Shown here piece by piece: positions 47,444-56,183 of a DNA stretch of 64,000 nucleotides; positions within the stretch are counted from its first letter, which is position 1, and every line of letters starts with the position of its first letter. Made by a program: the position numbers and the translations under genes. The DNA comes from Paenibacillus polymyxa (GTDB lineage Bacteria > Bacillota > Bacilli > Paenibacillales > Paenibacillaceae). The stretch lies in assembly GCF_001719045.1 (NCBI RefSeq), contig NZ_CP015423.1, positions 5,021,501 through 5,085,500 of the forward strand. The letters run 5' to 3'. The notes under the pieces were generated by a model. It had not been told where the DNA came from and ran no database searches. It saw only the letters and a program-made list of their open reading frames with translations.

Positions 47444-48031
47444 GTGAATTTACCCAACAGAATTACAATAACGCGGATTTGCCTTATCCCGGTGATGATG
47501 CTGGCTTTGCTGGTGGACTTTGATTTTTATCCGCCGCCGATTGAGATCGGAGCTTTCAAGCTGCCGTATAATCAGCTGATTGCGGCTATCATTTTCCTTG
47601 TAGCAGCCAGCACGGATGGTCTTGACGGATATTTGGCACGTAAAAATAATATGGTCACCAATTTGGGCAAGCTGTTGGACCCCCTTGCTGATAAGCTTTT
47701 GGTAACCGCTATTTTGGTTTCCTTGGTAGAAATGGGGAAAATTGATTCATGGATTGTCGTTGTGATTGTTAGCCGTGAGTTTGCGGTTACGGGGCTGCGT
47801 CAGATTGCCTTACTGGATGGGTCTGTGGTTGCTGCAAGCAATTGGGGCAAATTAAAGACGATCATCCAGATCGTTGCTATTGTAGCGCTGCTCATTAATA
47901 ATTTCCCGTTTGTTTTTCTTGGTATACCGTTTGATTTAATAGCGATATGGGCAGCAGTGTTGATCACCATTTATTCGGGTATTGATTATTTCGTGAAAAA
48001 TATCCATTTGCTGAGCTCCTCCAAAGTTTAA
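47444..48031 (+). CDS. pgsA: CDP-diacylglycerol-glycerol-3-phosphate 3-phosphatidyltransferase
   Basis: Committed step of phosphatidylglycerol synthesis, using the CDP-diacylglycerol made by CdsA. The 195-residue membrane protein carries the CDP-alcohol phosphotransferase motif: DGLDGYLARKNN, then GKLLDPLADK. GTG start with GGGGAGAG upstream. Confidence 0.96.
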   Translation: MNLPNRITITRICLIPVMMLALLVDFDFYPPPIEIGAFKLPYNQLIAAIIFLVAASTDGLDGYLARKNNMVTNLGKLLDPLADKLLVTAILVSLVEMGKIDSWIVVVIVSREFAVTGLRQIALLDGSVVAASNWGKLKTIIQIVAIVALLINNFPFVFLGIPFDLIAIWAAVLITIYSGIDYFVKNIHLLSSSKV

Positions 48032-48126
48032 CAGGATAAATTTTATGGAAACAGCAATAGGGACTAAACTTATTGCTGTTTCTTTATATAATTCCCATAA
48101 TATTCGCAGTACAGGAGGAAGAATTG

Positions 48127-49395
48127 ATGAAAGCTGAAATAATTGCAGTAGGAACAGAGTTATTGCTCGGACAAATAGTGAATACAAATGCTCAATATTT
48201 GTCACAAGAGCTGGCTACAATTGGAATCGATGTATATTTTCAGACTGTGGTTGGCGATAACATAAATCGGCTTCAGGAAGCGATAAGAATTGCTCAGAAG
48301 CGTGCGGATATTATTTTGTTTTCCGGCGGTCTGGGGCCGACTCAGGATGATTTGACGAAAGAGGCGATAGCGGCTGTATTGGGGCGGAAATTGCACATAG
48401 ATCGTCTTGCAATGGACAAGCTAGATCAATTTTTCCGTAACCGTGGGGTAGAAATGACCGAGAATAACCGCCGGCAGGCGCTTTCTATTGAAGGTGCTAC
48501 TCCGCTTGAAAATGAGACAGGGCTAGCTGTGGGCGACGCGATTGCACAGGACGGTAAATTTTATGTAGTTTTGCCTGGACCGCCTAAGGAACTCAAACCC
48601 ATGTTTGCAAACCAGGCGAAACCTTGGTTGCTTCAGCAGGCATTGAGCGGTGAGGAAATGCCAATTTATTCGAAAATGCTAAAATTTGCAGGGATCGGTG
48701 AGTCAGCTCTTGAAACCCATTTGTTAGATCTAATCCAATCCCAGACAGATCCCACGATTGCCCCTTATGCCAAGGAAGGGGAAGTCACGATCCGTATATC
48801 CACCAAGGCGGCCAGCGAAAGTGAAGCATTAATTAAGCTGACAGCTACGGAAGTAGAAATTCAGCAGCGTCTTTCGGAGTATATGTATGCAAGCGAGGAT
48901 GTTGCGCTGGAGAAGGTTATCGTAGATCTAATGGCCAAACGCGAACTCACGGTGAGTGCGGCAGAAAGCTGTACAGGTGGAATGCTGATGGAACAGATTA
49001 CTTCTATACCTGGCAGTGCTGCTATGTTTCAAGGTGGCATCGTGTGCTATTCCAATGAAATGAAGATGAAGTTACTCAACGTGCCTTATGATTATTTGGA
49101 AGGGGACCATGCGCCAGGCGCAGTGAGTAAGGAAGTAGCCCTTGTGCTTGCAGAGCAGGCGAGAATGATCATGGATAGCGATTTTGGACTTTCAGTTACT
49201 GGTGTAGCTGGGCCTGGGTATTCCGAACGGAAGCCAGTCGGTCTAGTGTATATTGGCATTGCTGAACGCGACAAGGAAACGGAAGTACATGAACTGAGAC
49301 TGAGTGGCAACCGTGAAACAATCCGACTGCGATCAGTTAAAGCAATCCTGTACAGATTGTGGCGCAGGCTGGTAGAGAACGAGAAACTCTCTTAA
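48127..49395 (+). CDS. cinA: CinA family protein (competence/damage-inducible)
   Basis: 422-residue protein: N-terminal MoaB/MogA-like domain (IIAVGTELLLGQIVNTNAQY, FSGGLGPTQDDLTKEA) and C-terminal nicotinamide-nucleotide amidase-type domain (TVSAAESCTGGMLMEQITSIPG, VTGVAGPGYSERKPVG). In other bacteria CinA deamidates NMN or hydrolyses ADP-ribose. The start at 48127 follows AGGAGGA. It precedes recA as in Bacillus, but each has its own control here. Confidence 0.94.
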   Translation: MKAEIIAVGTELLLGQIVNTNAQYLSQELATIGIDVYFQTVVGDNINRLQEAIRIAQKRADIILFSGGLGPTQDDLTKEAIAAVLGRKLHIDRLAMDKLDQFFRNRGVEMTENNRRQALSIEGATPLENETGLAVGDAIAQDGKFYVVLPGPPKELKPMFANQAKPWLLQQALSGEEMPIYSKMLKFAGIGESALETHLLDLIQSQTDPTIAPYAKEGEVTIRISTKAASESEALIKLTATEVEIQQRLSEYMYASEDVALEKVIVDLMAKRELTVSAAESCTGGMLMEQITSIPGSAAMFQGGIVCYSNEMKMKLLNVPYDYLEGDHAPGAVSKEVALVLAEQARMIMDSDFGLSVTGVAGPGYSERKPVGLVYIGIAERDKETEVHELRLSGNRETIRLRSVKAILYRLWRRLVENEKLS

Positions 49396-49423
49396 ACATC
49401 TATGTACAGTGTGACTCGTAGAG

Positions 49424-49452
49424 TTGTTTTAGATAGATATTCATGGTATAAT
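49424..49452 (+). promoter_or_regulatory. Promoter-like element directly in front of a terminator
   Basis: TTGTTT (49424-49429), 17-base spacer, TATAAT (49447-49452) with extended -10 TG (49444-49445). Transcription would start near 49459 and meet the terminator at 49464, giving an RNA of about 45 bases. Confidence 0.5.
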
Positions 49453-49463
49453 CATCTTATCGG

Positions 49464-49507
49464 AAGAACCGTTGCAAAGCCTTTTGCCAGCGGTTCTTTT
49501 TTTGTTT
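49464..49507 (+). terminator. Terminator between cinA and recA
   Basis: AGAACCGTTG pairs with CAGCGGTTCT (one G-U pair), followed by TTTTTTGTTTT. Ends the cinA transcript. Confidence 0.85.
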
Positions 49508-49554
49508 TAAGAGACAGGTGTAATTATAGAAGAGAGTTGTACGAATAAAAAAAA

Positions 49555-49568
49555 CGAATGTATGTTCG
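49555..49568 (+). promoter_or_regulatory. LexA (SOS) box of recA
   Basis: CGAATGTATGTTCG, one mismatch from the Gram-positive consensus CGAACnnnnGTTCG, ending 9 bases before the recA -35. It explains DNA-damage induction of recA. Confidence 0.75.
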
Positions 49569-49577
49569 AAAAAATGC

Positions 49578-49606
49578 TTGGCAAGCGTGTCAAAACAAGG
49601 TATTAT
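49578..49606 (+). promoter_or_regulatory. Sigma-A promoter of recA
   Basis: TTGGCA (49578-49583), 17-base spacer, TATTAT (49601-49606). It shows that recA translation must start downstream of about 49613. Confidence 0.75.
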
Positions 49607-49637
49607 TAAAGTACAAACAATGAAGGATGTGAGTTTA

Positions 49638-50699
49638 TTGTCAGATCGTCGTGCTGCGCTGGATATGGCGCTCCGTCAAATAGAAAAGCAATTTGGTAAA
49701 GGTTCCATTATGAAGTTGGGTGAGTCTACCCATATGCAAGTGGAAACGATCCCCAGTGGTTCGATTGCTTTGGATATTGCGTTAGGAACGGGCGGCTTTC
49801 CAAGAGGCCGGGTTATTGAAATATACGGACCGGAATCATCCGGTAAAACGACAGTAGCTCTTCACGCTATCGCAGAGGTGCAAAAAACAGGCGGACAAGC
49901 CGCCTTTATCGACGCCGAGCATGCGCTTGATCCGTCGTATGCAAGCAAGCTGGGTGTCAATATTGATGAGTTGTTACTATCGCAACCAGATACAGGAGAG
50001 CAGGCGCTTGAGATTGCCGAAGCCCTTGTACGTAGTGGAGCAGTAGACATTGTAGTTGTTGACTCCGTAGCGGCACTTGTGCCCAAGGCAGAGATTGAAG
50101 GCGAAATGGGAGATTCCCACGTTGGTCTTCAAGCACGTTTGATGTCTCAGGCATTGCGTAAGCTTTCTGGAGCTATTAATAAGTCGAAAACCATTGCTAT
50201 TTTTATTAACCAGCTACGTGAAAAAGTAGGTGTTATGTTCGGTAACCCTGAAACAACACCAGGTGGACGTGCCTTGAAGTTTTACTCTACGGTACGTTTG
50301 GATGTTCGTCGTATTGAAAGTTTGAAAATGGGTAACGACATTGTGGGTAACCGCACACGTATTAAAGTCGTGAAGAACAAAGTTGCCCCTCCTTTCCGTC
50401 AGGCTGAGGTGGATATTATGTACGGTGAGGGTATTTCCAAAGAAGGTAGCTTGATCGATATCGGTACGGAGCATGACATTGTCGACAAGAGCGGAGCCTG
50501 GTATTCCTACGAAGGTGAGCGCCTTGGTCAGGGACGTGAGAATGCTAAACAATTTTTGAAGGAAAATCCGAATATTGCTAGTACGATCGAACAAAAAATT
50601 CGGGTGGCCAGCAATTTGATTACGACGGTTGCTCCGCCTACAGAAGAAGAGTTGGCACAGCAAGCGAAGGAAGAACAGGAATTGTTGGAGCTTGAATAA
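49638..50699 (+). CDS. recA: Recombinase RecA
   Basis: Strand-exchange ATPase and co-protease for LexA. The 353 residues have Walker [10 protein letters not shown] (64-72, Lys70), [20 protein letters not shown], and the L2 region [20 protein letters not shown]. The TTG at 49638 is chosen: AAGGATG at 49623-49629 is a ribosome site and homologs start [19 protein letters not shown]. The ATG at 49620 and earlier codons lie in or at the promoter. Confidence 0.96.
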   Translation: MSDRRAALDMALRQIEKQFGKGSIMKLGESTHMQVETIPSGSIALDIALGTGGFPRGRVIEIYGPESSGKTTVALHAIAEVQKTGGQAAFIDAEHALDPSYASKLGVNIDELLLSQPDTGEQALEIAEALVRSGAVDIVVVDSVAALVPKAEIEGEMGDSHVGLQARLMSQALRKLSGAINKSKTIAIFINQLREKVGVMFGNPETTPGGRALKFYSTVRLDVRRIESLKMGNDIVGNRTRIKVVKNKVAPPFRQAEVDIMYGEGISKEGSLIDIGTEHDIVDKSGAWYSYEGERLGQGRENAKQFLKENPNIASTIEQKIRVASNLITTVAPPTEEELAQQAKEEQELLELE

Positions 50700-50768
50700 A
50701 GCTTGGTGAATCCTGGTTTGTGAACTGGGGCCAGGGTTATGGCACCGTCCGTTTGAATAGCATGATTC

Positions 50769-50800
50769 TGATGCCCTGCACAGTTGTGCAGGGCATTTTT
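50769..50800 (+). terminator. Perfect terminator after recA
   Basis: ATGCCCTGCAC-AGTT-GTGCAGGGCAT, 11 bp without mismatch, followed by TTTT. Confidence 0.9.
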
Positions 50801-50894
50801 GCATCAACTAAAATCTGCTTTGTCAGCGGAATCTAACTTTGCGTAGCAGGTGTTCAAAGGCTGCTTTCGTGAATTTCAAAGTGAGGGAAATATA

Positions 50895-51644
50895 TTGCAG
50901 TTGGACGATGAAGATGAATACACTTCGGAAGCAAATAAGCAACAAGGGATTTCTCTTTTTCCGGATCATGAGGAATTGATGATTACTAGGGTAGAGCAGG
51001 GACAGGGACGCAAACGTGGAAGGTATATCATTCATTTTGGTCCGTATTCGCTGTCTGTATTAGAAGATGTAATGATCAAGTACAATATGTTCAAAGGAAC
51101 GTCATTTGATAAAAAAGAACTGGAAGATATCGTTCTGGCAGATGAAAAGCAACAGGCTTATGTACTTGCGCTTCGCTATTTGGGGCGAAAGCCTCGCACA
51201 CGTCAGGAAATTGCCCAACGTTTGTTACAAAAAGAACTGGATCAGTCTGTTATTGACGAAGTAATGGTTCGACTGCAAAGGGAACAACTCGTAGATGATG
51301 ATTTATACGCCCGCCAATGGGCAAGGCAGCGCATAACTAGCCAACGTAAGGGTAAGATGTGGGTTAGGCAAGAACTTCGTCAGAAGGGCATCTCTAAAGC
51401 CTCTATTGGCGAAGCGTTAGGTGAGATCACCGATAATGAGGAGTGGGAGAGCGCTTTGACGGTCGGACGTAAGAAATGGAATCAGATACGTGGTGATATA
51501 ATGGAGAAAAAAAGGAAAACCTACCCTTTTCTCATGAGACGCGGATATTCGGGGGATATGACACGCCGAGTGGTCAATCATCTCACTGCGGCCGAGCATG
51601 ACGTTGCTTCAGATGACGAGGAATTGTTGCAGTGGGAGGAATAG
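50895..51644 (+). CDS. recX: Regulatory protein RecX
   Basis: Modulator of RecA filaments. The 249 residues have three tandem three-helix repeats: ALRYLGRKPRTRQEIAQRLL, EQLVDDDLYARQWARQR and the C-terminal third with YPFLMRRGYSGDM. A longer N-terminus rich in acidic residues precedes them. The start at TTG 50895 follows GAGGG by 7 bases; the earlier ATG at 50850 has no ribosome site. recX is separated from recA by a strong terminator. Confidence 0.9.
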   Translation: MQLDDEDEYTSEANKQQGISLFPDHEELMITRVEQGQGRKRGRYIIHFGPYSLSVLEDVMIKYNMFKGTSFDKKELEDIVLADEKQQAYVLALRYLGRKPRTRQEIAQRLLQKELDQSVIDEVMVRLQREQLVDDDLYARQWARQRITSQRKGKMWVRQELRQKGISKASIGEALGEITDNEEWESALTVGRKKWNQIRGDIMEKKRKTYPFLMRRGYSGDMTRRVVNHLTAAEHDVASDDEELLQWEE

Positions 51645-51744
51645 TTGCCAAACGGCTGCTGAACCTTTGGCTAGTATGAACGGATAGGATGAGCTAGTTA
51701 TTACAGGGAAAGCTGCATGGTAGTCTACTAATGTTTGCATTCCC

Positions 51745-51774
51745 TTGACAATGCCATTTGTCAAATAATAAAAT
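51745..51774 (+). promoter_or_regulatory. Promoter of rny with an inverted repeat over the -35
   Basis: TTGACA (51745-51750), 18-base spacer, TAAAAT (51769-51774). The -35 is the left arm of TTGACAA-6-TTGTCAA (51745-51764), which may be an operator. Confidence 0.65.
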
Positions 51775-51779
51775 ATATA

Positions 51780-52018
51780 TGAAACGATACTTGTGGAACG
51801 CCCTTTTTCCTTCCAAAAAAGCGGAATCCACGGGTGAGTTCTCATCGCCAAATAACAAGTGATGCCGCTATGCCAGGCGGAATTGTACATGTGAAAGCAT
51901 GTGCATATGAAATGAAACGACCTTGTGTCGTTGTCTTAGTTTGACGATCAAAGTAAATGTGACAATTGCAAAAAGTCCCAAGGAATGCCTTGGAGGAACC
52001 AACGGGGAGGTGAACAGT
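51780..52018 (+). ncRNA. Structured leader of rny
   Basis: About 240 bases from promoter to rny with no gene. It contains a string of hairpins: TGTACATG/CATGTGCA (51884-51905), AACGAC-CTTGT-GTCGTT (51916-51932), TTTGA-CGA-TCAAA (51940-51952) and CCAAGG-AATG-CCTTGG (51978-51993). None has a terminator T-run. An autoregulatory or stabilising role is possible. Confidence 0.5.
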
Positions 52019-53563
52019 ATGATGACTGCGATCTGGTTCGTTCTCGTTGCTGTAGCCGCGTTATTCTTTGGGTTCGGGATTGGTTATTTTATTCGCAAAT
52101 CTATTGCAGAAGCTAAGATCTCCAGTGCGGAAGAAGCTGCCGCGCAAATCGTGGAGAACGCGAAAAAAGAGGCAGAAGCGCTGAAGAAGGAAACGGTATT
52201 GGAAGCGAAAGATGAAATCCACCGCATTCGTGCCGAAGCTGAAAAAGAAACTCGTGAACGTCGCAATGAAATTCAACGACAGGAACGAAGATTGCTGCAA
52301 AAAGAAGAATCGCTGGATAAAAAATTGGAATCGCTGGAACGCAAAGAAGAACAAGTGGCCAACAAAGAGAAACGAATCGATGAAACCCAGCAGCAAATTG
52401 ATTTGATTTACAAGAGTCAGGTAACTGAGTTGGAACGTATTTCCAATCTGACGATGGAGGATGCAAGAAGTATTATTCTGACCAACGTAGAGCAGGAAGT
52501 TCGTCATGAAACAGCTCAGATGATTAAAGAAATTGAACAGCAGGCCAAAGAAGAAGCGGACAAAAAGTCTCGTGAAATCATCACACTGGCCATCCAACGC
52601 TGTGCGGCAGATCATGTAGCAGAAACGACGGTTTCTGTTGTCACATTGCCGAACGAAGAAATGAAAGGCCGGATTATCGGGCGCGAAGGCCGTAATATCC
52701 GTGCACTTGAAACCCTTACAGGAATCGACCTCATTATTGATGATACGCCGGAAGCTGTTATTTTGTCCGGATTTGATCCGATTCGTAGAGAGATTGCGCG
52801 TACTGCGCTTGAAAAGCTCGTAGCGGACGGACGGATACATCCGGCTCGTATTGAAGAGATGGTGGAAAAATCCCGTAAAGAGGTGGACGAACGAATCCGT
52901 GAGTATGGTGAGCAGGCCACCTTTGAGGTGGGCGTGCATAGCTTGCATCCGGATTTGATCAAGATCTTGGGACGTCTCAAGTTCCGTACGAGTTACGGAC
53001 AGAACGTATTGAAGCACTCGATGGAAGTTGCATACTTGACAGGTCTGATGGCCGGGGAACTGGGCGAAGACGTTGTACTGGCAAGACGGGCAGGATTGCT
53101 GCATGACATCGGGAAGGCGCTGGATCACGAAGTGGAAGGATCGCACGTTGAAATTGGCGTGGAACTGGCGAAGAAGTACAAGGAACACCCGGTCGTCATC
53201 AACAGCATTGCTTCACATCACGGCGACTGCGAAGCGACTTCTGTGATCGCCATGCTGGTTGGGGCGGCAGATGCCCTGTCAGCAGCAAGACCGGGAGCGC
53301 GGCGTGAAACGCTAGAGACGTACATCCGTCGTCTTGAGAAGCTGGAACGCATCTCCGAATCTTTTGAAGGCGTTGAAAAATCATACGCGATTCAAGCCGG
53401 ACGCGAAGTTCGTGTCATGGTACAGCCAGAGAAAATTGATGATGCGGAAGCATTCCGACTGGCCCGCGATATTACGAAAACGATTGAGAATGAACTGGAC
53501 TACCCGGGACATATCAAGGTTACCGTCATACGCGAGACCCGTGCGGTAGAATACGCAAAATAA
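52019..53563 (+). CDS. rny: Ribonuclease Y
   Basis: Membrane-anchored endoribonuclease that starts decay of many mRNAs. The 514 residues: N-terminal membrane helix (about 5-25), a long charged coiled coil (about 30-200), KH domain ([18 protein letters not shown]) and HD domain ([15 protein letters not shown]). The ATG at 52019 is 8 bases after GGAGG (52006-52010). ricA, the known partner in B. subtilis (Y-complex), and ymdB lie downstream. Confidence 0.97.
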   Translation: MMTAIWFVLVAVAALFFGFGIGYFIRKSIAEAKISSAEEAAAQIVENAKKEAEALKKETVLEAKDEIHRIRAEAEKETRERRNEIQRQERRLLQKEESLDKKLESLERKEEQVANKEKRIDETQQQIDLIYKSQVTELERISNLTMEDARSIILTNVEQEVRHETAQMIKEIEQQAKEEADKKSREIITLAIQRCAADHVAETTVSVVTLPNEEMKGRIIGREGRNIRALETLTGIDLIIDDTPEAVILSGFDPIRREIARTALEKLVADGRIHPARIEEMVEKSRKEVDERIREYGEQATFEVGVHSLHPDLIKILGRLKFRTSYGQNVLKHSMEVAYLTGLMAGELGEDVVLARRAGLLHDIGKALDHEVEGSHVEIGVELAKKYKEHPVVINSIASHHGDCEATSVIAMLVGAADALSAARPGARRETLETYIRRLEKLERISESFEGVEKSYAIQAGREVRVMVQPEKIDDAEAFRLARDITKTIENELDYPGHIKVTVIRETRAVEYAK

Positions 53564-53573
53564 AAGCATTTCA

Positions 53574-53610
53574 ATGAAAAGTGGCCGCTGCTTGTAGGGC
53601 CACTTTTCAT
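53574..53610 (+). terminator. Terminator after rny
   Basis: ATGAAAAGTGGCC and GGCCACTTTTCAT are perfectly complementary (13 bp), with an 11-base loop. The T tract is inside the stem, so the hairpin may act in both directions. Confidence 0.65.
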
Positions 53611-53639
53611 TATGTAAGGCAGACTAGGGAGGGCTTTCT

Positions 53640-54434
53640 ATCAACGTATTATTTATTGGAGACATCGTCGGCAGTGTAGGCAGAAAGGCATTGAGGGAGA
53701 ATCTCCCTTCGCTAAAATCAAAATACAACCCGCATGTTATTATCGTGAACGGAGAAAATGCGGCTTCGGGAAGAGGAATTACCCCAGCCATCGCCAGAGA
53801 ATTTTTTGATTGGGGCGTTCATGGGATTACGATGGGAAATCATACTTGGGACAATAAGGAAATATTTGATTTTATAGATGATGAGCCACGGATCATCCGC
53901 CCGGCTAACTTTCCACCAGGAACACCAGGCCGGGGGTATACCGTTGTAAAAGGTGGAGGTAAAGAGCTGGCTATTGTTAATCTGCAAGGTAGAACCTTTT
54001 TGCCAGCTATTGACTGTCCATTCCGTGCAGCAGATGAAATTGTCGATGAACTACGGAAAAAACATAAGCATATCCTAGTTGATTTTCACGCCGAAGCAAC
54101 CTCGGAAAAAATCGCTATGGGTTGGCATTTGGATGGACGTGCTTCAATCGTGGTAGGTACGCACACACATGTACAGAGTAATGACGATACGATTTTGCCA
54201 CAAGGAACTGCGTATCAGACAGATGCGGGAATGGTAGGTCCTTATGAGGGAGTGCTTGGGATGCAGAAAGAGGCTGTGTTACAGAAATTCCAGACCCAGC
54301 TTCCGGTACGTTTTCAAGTGGACATGGGCAAATGGCACTTTCATGCCATCAGCGTAGAACTGAATGACAGTGATGGAAAAGCCCGCAAAATTCAGAAAAT
54401 CAGACTTAAAGAAGATGAATGGCGGATGGATTAA
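53640..54434 (+). CDS. ymdB: Metallophosphoesterase YmdB, apparent AUC start
   Basis: Calcineurin-type phosphodiesterase; in B. subtilis it hydrolyses 2',3'-cyclic nucleotides and affects sporulation and biofilm choices. Starting from ATC at 53640 the protein is 264 residues, the same as the B. subtilis protein, and opens (M)NVLFIGDIVGS, with the metal ligand Asp8 in GD. AGGGAGGG (53626-53633) lies 6 bases upstream. Other motifs: NGENAASGRG, MGNHTWDNKEIFDF, VDFHAEATSEK, GTHTHVQ. A TAG at 53625 blocks further extension, and the first ATG/GTG/TTG (TTG 53691) would lose Asp8. Confidence 0.88.
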   Translation: MNVLFIGDIVGSVGRKALRENLPSLKSKYNPHVIIVNGENAASGRGITPAIAREFFDWGVHGITMGNHTWDNKEIFDFIDDEPRIIRPANFPPGTPGRGYTVVKGGGKELAIVNLQGRTFLPAIDCPFRAADEIVDELRKKHKHILVDFHAEATSEKIAMGWHLDGRASIVVGTHTHVQSNDDTILPQGTAYQTDAGMVGPYEGVLGMQKEAVLQKFQTQLPVRFQVDMGKWHFHAISVELNDSDGKARKIQKIRLKEDEWRMD

Positions 54435-54484
54435 CTTTTTTGTGAGCTACTTAAGGAAAGAATAAGGAAAACTGTCACCAAAAA

Positions 54485-54511
54485 GCAGGAATTATTTGCT
54501 GACCCTCGAAT
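54485..54511 (+). promoter_or_regulatory. Sigma-H-type promoter of spoVS
   Basis: GCAGGAATT (54485-54493), 11-base spacer, CTCGAAT (54505-54511), matching RnAGGAWWW-N11-RnnGAAT with one mismatch. spoVS of B. subtilis is sigma-H controlled. Confidence 0.6.
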
Positions 54512-54563
54512 AACATCTAATAGTGGAATCAAACCATCATCATTCCCAGGGGAGGTACTTACT

Positions 54564-54824
54564 ATGGATGTATTAAAAGTATCAGCAAAATCCAATCCCA
54601 ATTCAGTTGCAGGCGCACTCGCAGGAGTACTGCGTGAACGCGGAAATGCAGAATTACAGGCGATTGGAGCGGGTGCACTAAACCAAGCCATTAAAGCGGT
54701 AGCCATTGCCCGGGGATTTGTCGCACCAAGCGGAGTGGATTTGATTTGTATTCCTGCTTTTACAGACATTGTTATTGATGGAGAAGATCGGACTGCGATC
54801 AAATTGATTGTAGAACCAAGATAA
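54564..54824 (+). CDS. spoVS: Stage V sporulation protein S
   Basis: 86-residue Alba-like nucleic-acid-binding protein required for spore coat and cortex development. The sequence is highly conserved: LKVSAKSNPNSVAGALAGV, IGAGALNQAIKAVAIARGF, FTDIVIDGEDRTAIKL. GGAGG precedes the ATG. It has its own promoter and terminator. Confidence 0.97.
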   Translation: MDVLKVSAKSNPNSVAGALAGVLRERGNAELQAIGAGALNQAIKAVAIARGFVAPSGVDLICIPAFTDIVIDGEDRTAIKLIVEPR

Positions 54825-54840
54825 TAAATGTAAGTTGCCT

Positions 54841-54873
54841 GAGCCTGTTTACGATTTGTAAACGGGCTTTTTT
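54841..54873 (+). terminator. Terminator after spoVS
   Basis: GCCTGTTTAC-GATTT-GTAAACGGGC (one G-U pair) followed by TTTTTT. Confidence 0.9.
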
Positions 54874-54947
54874 GCATTGTGAGTCTGTTACTATGGTTTT
54901 TTAAAATAAATTTGTAGTGCTTCAATCTATAAATGGAGGTAAGATGC

Positions 54948-56000
54948 ATGAATGATAAGCTAAAAGTGAATTGGCCTGTTGTAGACTTTCATTGTGATGT
55001 GTTATGTAAAATGCAGCTGGATGCGCAGATCGATTTCAGTCATCCATCGCTTGATGTCACAAAAGAACGTTTGCTAGAAGGTAACGTGCAGTTGCAAACG
55101 TTTGCTATATATATTTCACAGGTATTGGGCATGCCAAGATTTGAGCATGTGGTTCGTCAAATTGAACTGTTCAGGCAGCATGTTACCTCTATCTCAGGTG
55201 GGTTGAGACCATTGCTGTGGAAGGAAGACTTGGCAATGTGTGTGCATCAGATGGAGCAAGTAAAACAGGTAGGAGAAGAGAAGCGCACGGAAAAGTTAAC
55301 GTATGTGGATGGTAAGGGGACGGATCATACATGGGCACCTTGGGCTTTGCTCTCACTGGAGGGGGTAGATGCGCTGGAAGGGAGCCCGTTTTATGCAGAA
55401 TTGTGCTATGCAATGGGAATACGATTGATTGGGCTGACATGGAATTATGCGAACTGGGCGGCTGACGGCATTATGGAACATAGAGGAGGCGGGCTGACTA
55501 GCAAGGGGCGTGATTTGGTCAATCGCTGTAATGACCTGGGACTGCTGCTAGATGTGTCGCATTTGTCCGTACAGGGCTTCTGGGAGGTGTTGGAGGAGGC
55601 TGCTCTACCACCCATCGCCTCGCATTCGAATGCCTTTGCGAGATGTGCTCATCCTCGTAATCTACGGGATGAACAGATTCGTGCACTGATCGCTCGTAAC
55701 GGACGGATTGGTTTGACCTTCGTCACGATGTTTCTCAAAGAGCAGGGTACGGTAACCGCTGAGGATCTGCTACCGCACATTGAGCATATTTGTTCATTAG
55801 GCGGGGGAAGGCATTTGATGTTTGGGTCTGATTTTGACGGTATCGAGCACCATGTGCAAGGGCTGGAGCACTCGGGTAAATATCCGGTTTTTGCAGAACT
55901 GCTGCTGAAGCATTACCCTGAGGAGCTAGTCAAGGGATGGCTGGGAGGACATGCGCTGGAATACCTGCAAACGAATTTGCCTTCCAAAATGTCTTCTTAA
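54948..56000 (+). CDS. Membrane dipeptidase (peptidase M19)
   Basis: Zinc dipeptidase of the renal-dipeptidase family. The 350 residues show VVDFHCDVL (metal His and Asp), SLEGVDAL (metal Glu), LDVSHLSVQGFWEVL and ASHSNAFARCAHPRN (metal His pair), and GSDFDGI. The start at 54948 follows GGAGGT. It could process dipeptides from cell wall or nutrients; substrate unknown. Confidence 0.9.
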   Translation: MNDKLKVNWPVVDFHCDVLCKMQLDAQIDFSHPSLDVTKERLLEGNVQLQTFAIYISQVLGMPRFEHVVRQIELFRQHVTSISGGLRPLLWKEDLAMCVHQMEQVKQVGEEKRTEKLTYVDGKGTDHTWAPWALLSLEGVDALEGSPFYAELCYAMGIRLIGLTWNYANWAADGIMEHRGGGLTSKGRDLVNRCNDLGLLLDVSHLSVQGFWEVLEEAALPPIASHSNAFARCAHPRNLRDEQIRALIARNGRIGLTFVTMFLKEQGTVTAEDLLPHIEHICSLGGGRHLMFGSDFDGIEHHVQGLEHSGKYPVFAELLLKHYPEELVKGWLGGHALEYLQTNLPSKMSS

Positions 56001-56039
56001 ATAGCTATTTACTAGGAGTTATTATTGGCTGCGAATACC

Positions 56040-56069
56040 TTGACAAAGTGAGAAGGATTACGAAATAAT
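56040..56069 (+). promoter_or_regulatory. Promoter of the LtrA-like gene
   Basis: TTGACA (56040-56045), 18-base spacer, AATAAT (56064-56069). The rest of the 183-base gap holds a short direct repeat TTGGAGCAA near 56070 and 56122 and no gene. Confidence 0.5.
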
Positions 56070-56183
56070 TGGAGCAACTTAGAATTTCATGGTGCTAAAA
56101 TAAGCATAAATACGGCAGACGTTGGAGCAAGACTGACGGGACACCATGCTGCACCGCCATATCAGAGGGGGCTCCATTACACA

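Noticed and set aside
52061..53188. 375-codon open frame on the - strand opposite rny
   Set aside because: Low-complexity Phe-rich translation typical of antisense to Glu/Lys-rich coiled coil; no ribosome site.
53691..54434. TTG at 53691 as ymdB start
   Set aside because: Would remove the first 17 residues including the metal ligand Asp8, and conserved family sequence is encoded upstream.
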